Source: an uncultured Eubacteriaceae bacterium
Lineage (GTDB): Bacteria; Bacillota; Clostridia; Lachnospirales; CAG-274
Reading direction: 5' to 3'
NCBI GenBank assembly: GCA_947565475.1
Contig: CANOGI010000107.1
Span: 1 to 7,352, forward strand
Length of the DNA: 7,352 bases
Part shown: in pieces, positions 6,601 through 7,352 of the stretch
How positions within the stretch are numbered: position 1 is the stretch's first letter
Layout: each line of letters begins with the position of its first letter
The notes under the pieces: generated by a model
Seen by the model: the letters and a program-made list of their open reading frames with translations, nothing else
What the model was told of the DNA's origin: nothing
Database searches by the model: none
Translations under genes and position numbers: made by a program

Positions 6601-7352
6601 AAAGCATAAAAGTAACCGGTAACAACCAATACACTCTTTCCTTTGACGTGGAAAAAGATTTATCGGCGAGAGGAAAGTCTGCCGGCGTTACCGCTCTTAA
6701 AAACCTCACGGCTATATATATAAAAGATTTAGACGTTACTAACGGAAACGATACTGTTTCCCCATTAACAAGCTGTAAAATAAAATATGATAAAATCACT
6801 GTTGACGGAACAGAAATGACTATAATAAACACAGAACCTAAAGAAGCTGTAAACGCTTCAGGTATATTCGATACGGGAGACCCTATAAATGGTTATGACG
6901 GCTCTGCCATAAGCGAGGTTTCCGTATCACAAAATATATGTAACTTTAAAACGGTCACAAACCCTAAAAAGATAGAGATAACTTTCACGCTCTCGGATAT
7001 TAAATTTAAAGAGGCGGAAGAAGACGGTACAGTCCACGCTCAGACAATGACGGCTTTAGAAAAAGATGTTACTATTGACAACATAGGTGATACAAAAGAA
7101 TTATCCGTTACAGTCTCCCCGACAAACGTAACTTCTAAAGTTTCTTTTGTATCCTCCGATGAGTCTGTCGTCTCATTATTATCAAAAACATCAGAAGTAA
7201 ACAGTGACACAGGCATAGCGTCGATAAAAATAAAAGGACTAAAAAAAGGAACAGCCACGGTTACGGCATATATAGATAATATTACTCCCGTCTCCATAAA
7301 TGTTTACGTGGGAGAAAATAATGGCGGTATTTTAGGAGACGCCGACAGTAAC
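3663..7352 (+). CDS. Secreted multidomain GH5 cellulase/endoglucanase with dockerin-like end, 3' partial
   Basis: The frame is open for 1230 codons to the window edge. The enzyme probably cuts internal beta-1,4 links in cellulose or related glucans outside the cell. Residues 1-32 form a signal peptide (KKLISTFLSFVMFCLLF, likely cleavage after VYG). Two beta-rich modules follow (about 40-174 and 187-333), unassigned but placed where carbohydrate-binding modules sit. Next come a FIVAR-like helical segment (about 345-410) and GH5 (about 423-770). GH5 has GWNLGNTMD (436-444), Arg478, NIHHD (520-524), acid/base Glu571 in ESMNE, His647 and Tyr649, nucleophile Glu696 in VIIGEFG, and Trp730; all eight family positions are present. 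Big_2-like domains lie at about 785-866, 868-950 and 1123-1217, with a third unassigned beta module at 951-1122. The sequence ends LGDADSN (1224-1230), the start of a dockerin-type calcium loop. The GWNLGN motif suggests subfamily GH5_4, but this is not certain; xyloglucanase or lichenase activity is possible. Confidence 0.95.
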   Translation, partial: MYKVLKNSKKLISTFLSFVMFCLLFGNISVYGVELSEDGYEKTNILKPSSQASLISDDPSHTAEDGTYNGYIQTLENFKSDYLRITYTVSGELPADTKVFSFKPFDSAWGGWEDNFATIGDSVLENGVYTFTIDTQKIIQSLTTGKAIKGINLEFCPDLGASVTLTGYYSLKIPSDEPTEEKAQLPEARIIKTITEKELAEANCNWFGSNKVKVYVKVTKATKFSWINSVASLGTNRAGKASSKYIHGSECTVKTGGNYIQNGIIGKAGTGNYVFPDTNLNTSSQSGDPLSADEQKKITIDIKTGTLDTDCELLGLVFSNKAVYPKGFKVPVCEAVTLDTTEAGEYEKLKMTLDYCDKMTPSKYTSESWKTFQTALSSAKEIYKNSSLAANDYTAARSALEETKSKLIFIASESPGNPLPFRILSPKEIVSEMGAGWNLGNTMDGHSGFTPGETTWQPYITTKAMIKSVHDLGINTIRIPVTWGTMIDEENGYKINEKWISRVQDIVDYCVSLDMYAIINIHHDGAEQDGWLRVAADDIDSVYEEFECVWRNIAEKFKDYDEHLIFESMNEVTSGSNDKANVLFDNPIIMNMNQIFVNVVRSTGSNNMKRWLSLPGHYALPSAVTNKDYGFKLPIDSVPDRLFVAAHIYAGPSGFYMGSNMTSTVCNFADCADMINKINALGTTWSKKGVPVIIGEFGCINKNNPTERAHYIEIFNRSCKNAGMLVPCYWDQGWFDRAQTPADYSFSIIDRKNLKPIEKEVTDGLMRGIELTGEAKDITKNPTVVPITDITVDNESVNITIGESETVNAVSSPSSSNDVLLWASDDESVATVYRGKIRARGIGSTSIRAFSQSGSFEKTITVNVLPNESSSIETINLPKDSFTLAVGQYEYLNPEFVKQSDDDFVTYKSSDNNIVTVSPTGKILGISKGFAVVTITAPNGVTKAVSVSVSDTIQKDYINLAANVLYNDSSHKYYGNEVGESIKVTGNNQYTLSFDVEKDLSARGKSAGVTALKNLTAIYIKDLDVTNGNDTVSPLTSCKIKYDKITVDGTEMTIINTEPKEAVNASGIFDTGDPINGYDGSAISEVSVSQNICNFKTVTNPKKIEITFTLSDIKFKEAEEDGTVHAQTMTALEKDVTIDNIGDTKELSVTVSPTNVTSKVSFVSSDESVVSLLSKTSEVNSDTGIASIKIKGLKKGTATVTAYIDNITPVSINVYVGENNGGILGDADSN
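7317..7352 (+). other. Start of a dockerin-like domain, cut by the window edge
   Basis: The last codons of the cellulase read ENNGGILGDADSN. A short Gly/Asn linker followed by LGDxDxN is how type I dockerin F-hand calcium loops begin (Asp at loop positions 1 and 3, Asn at 5). Its place at the C-terminus after an Ig-like domain is typical. Only the first seven or so domain residues are visible, so this remains a motif-level call. A full dockerin would need about 60 more residues. Confidence 0.65.

Overview
The window reads as a piece of an AT-rich, low-GC Gram-positive genome. It is most likely an anaerobic, fibre-degrading, probably spore-forming member of the Clostridia (Lachnospiraceae/Ruminococcaceae-like). 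The reasons are strong AGGAGG-type ribosome sites, AT-rich intergenic DNA, consensus sigma-A-like promoters, a clostridial PdaA-type cortex deacetylase, and a large secreted family-5 glycoside hydrolase that ends at what looks like the start of a dockerin. Genus cannot be fixed from the sequence.

Layout, left to right. (1) At the left edge, on the minus strand, is the N-terminus of a GntR/YtrA-type regulator with a GTG start. Its promoter overlaps a perfect 44-bp palindrome, which looks like an autoregulatory operator. (2) A 404-bp gap holds that operator, a tandem 14-bp repeat, an orphan 16-bp hairpin and the pgi terminator. (3) Next, on the minus strand, is glucose-6-phosphate isomerase (pgi), complete, with its own promoter. 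(4) A 428-bp gap contains a GC-richer element that folds, on the minus strand, into a tight four-way junction. A good promoter lies just upstream, overlapping the stop codon of the next gene. This is the best candidate for an undescribed non-coding RNA. (5) Next, on the minus strand, is a PdaA-like polysaccharide deacetylase lipoprotein. (6) A 246-bp divergent promoter region follows. (7) On the plus strand, one reading frame runs open from 3663 to the right edge (1230 codons, no stop). It encodes a secreted modular cellulase/endoglucanase: signal peptide, two unassigned beta-rich modules, a FIVAR-like helical segment, a GH5 catalytic domain, two Big_2-like domains, a further unassigned beta-rich module, a third Big_2-like domain, and the first residues of a dockerin-like calcium loop.

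Functional picture. The cellulase releases sugars from plant beta-glucans outside the cell, and Pgi is the entry step of glycolysis for glucose-6-phosphate. PdaA modifies cortex peptidoglycan during sporulation. The genes appear to be separately transcribed neighbours rather than one operon: each has its own promoter, and the cellulase is divergent from the other three.
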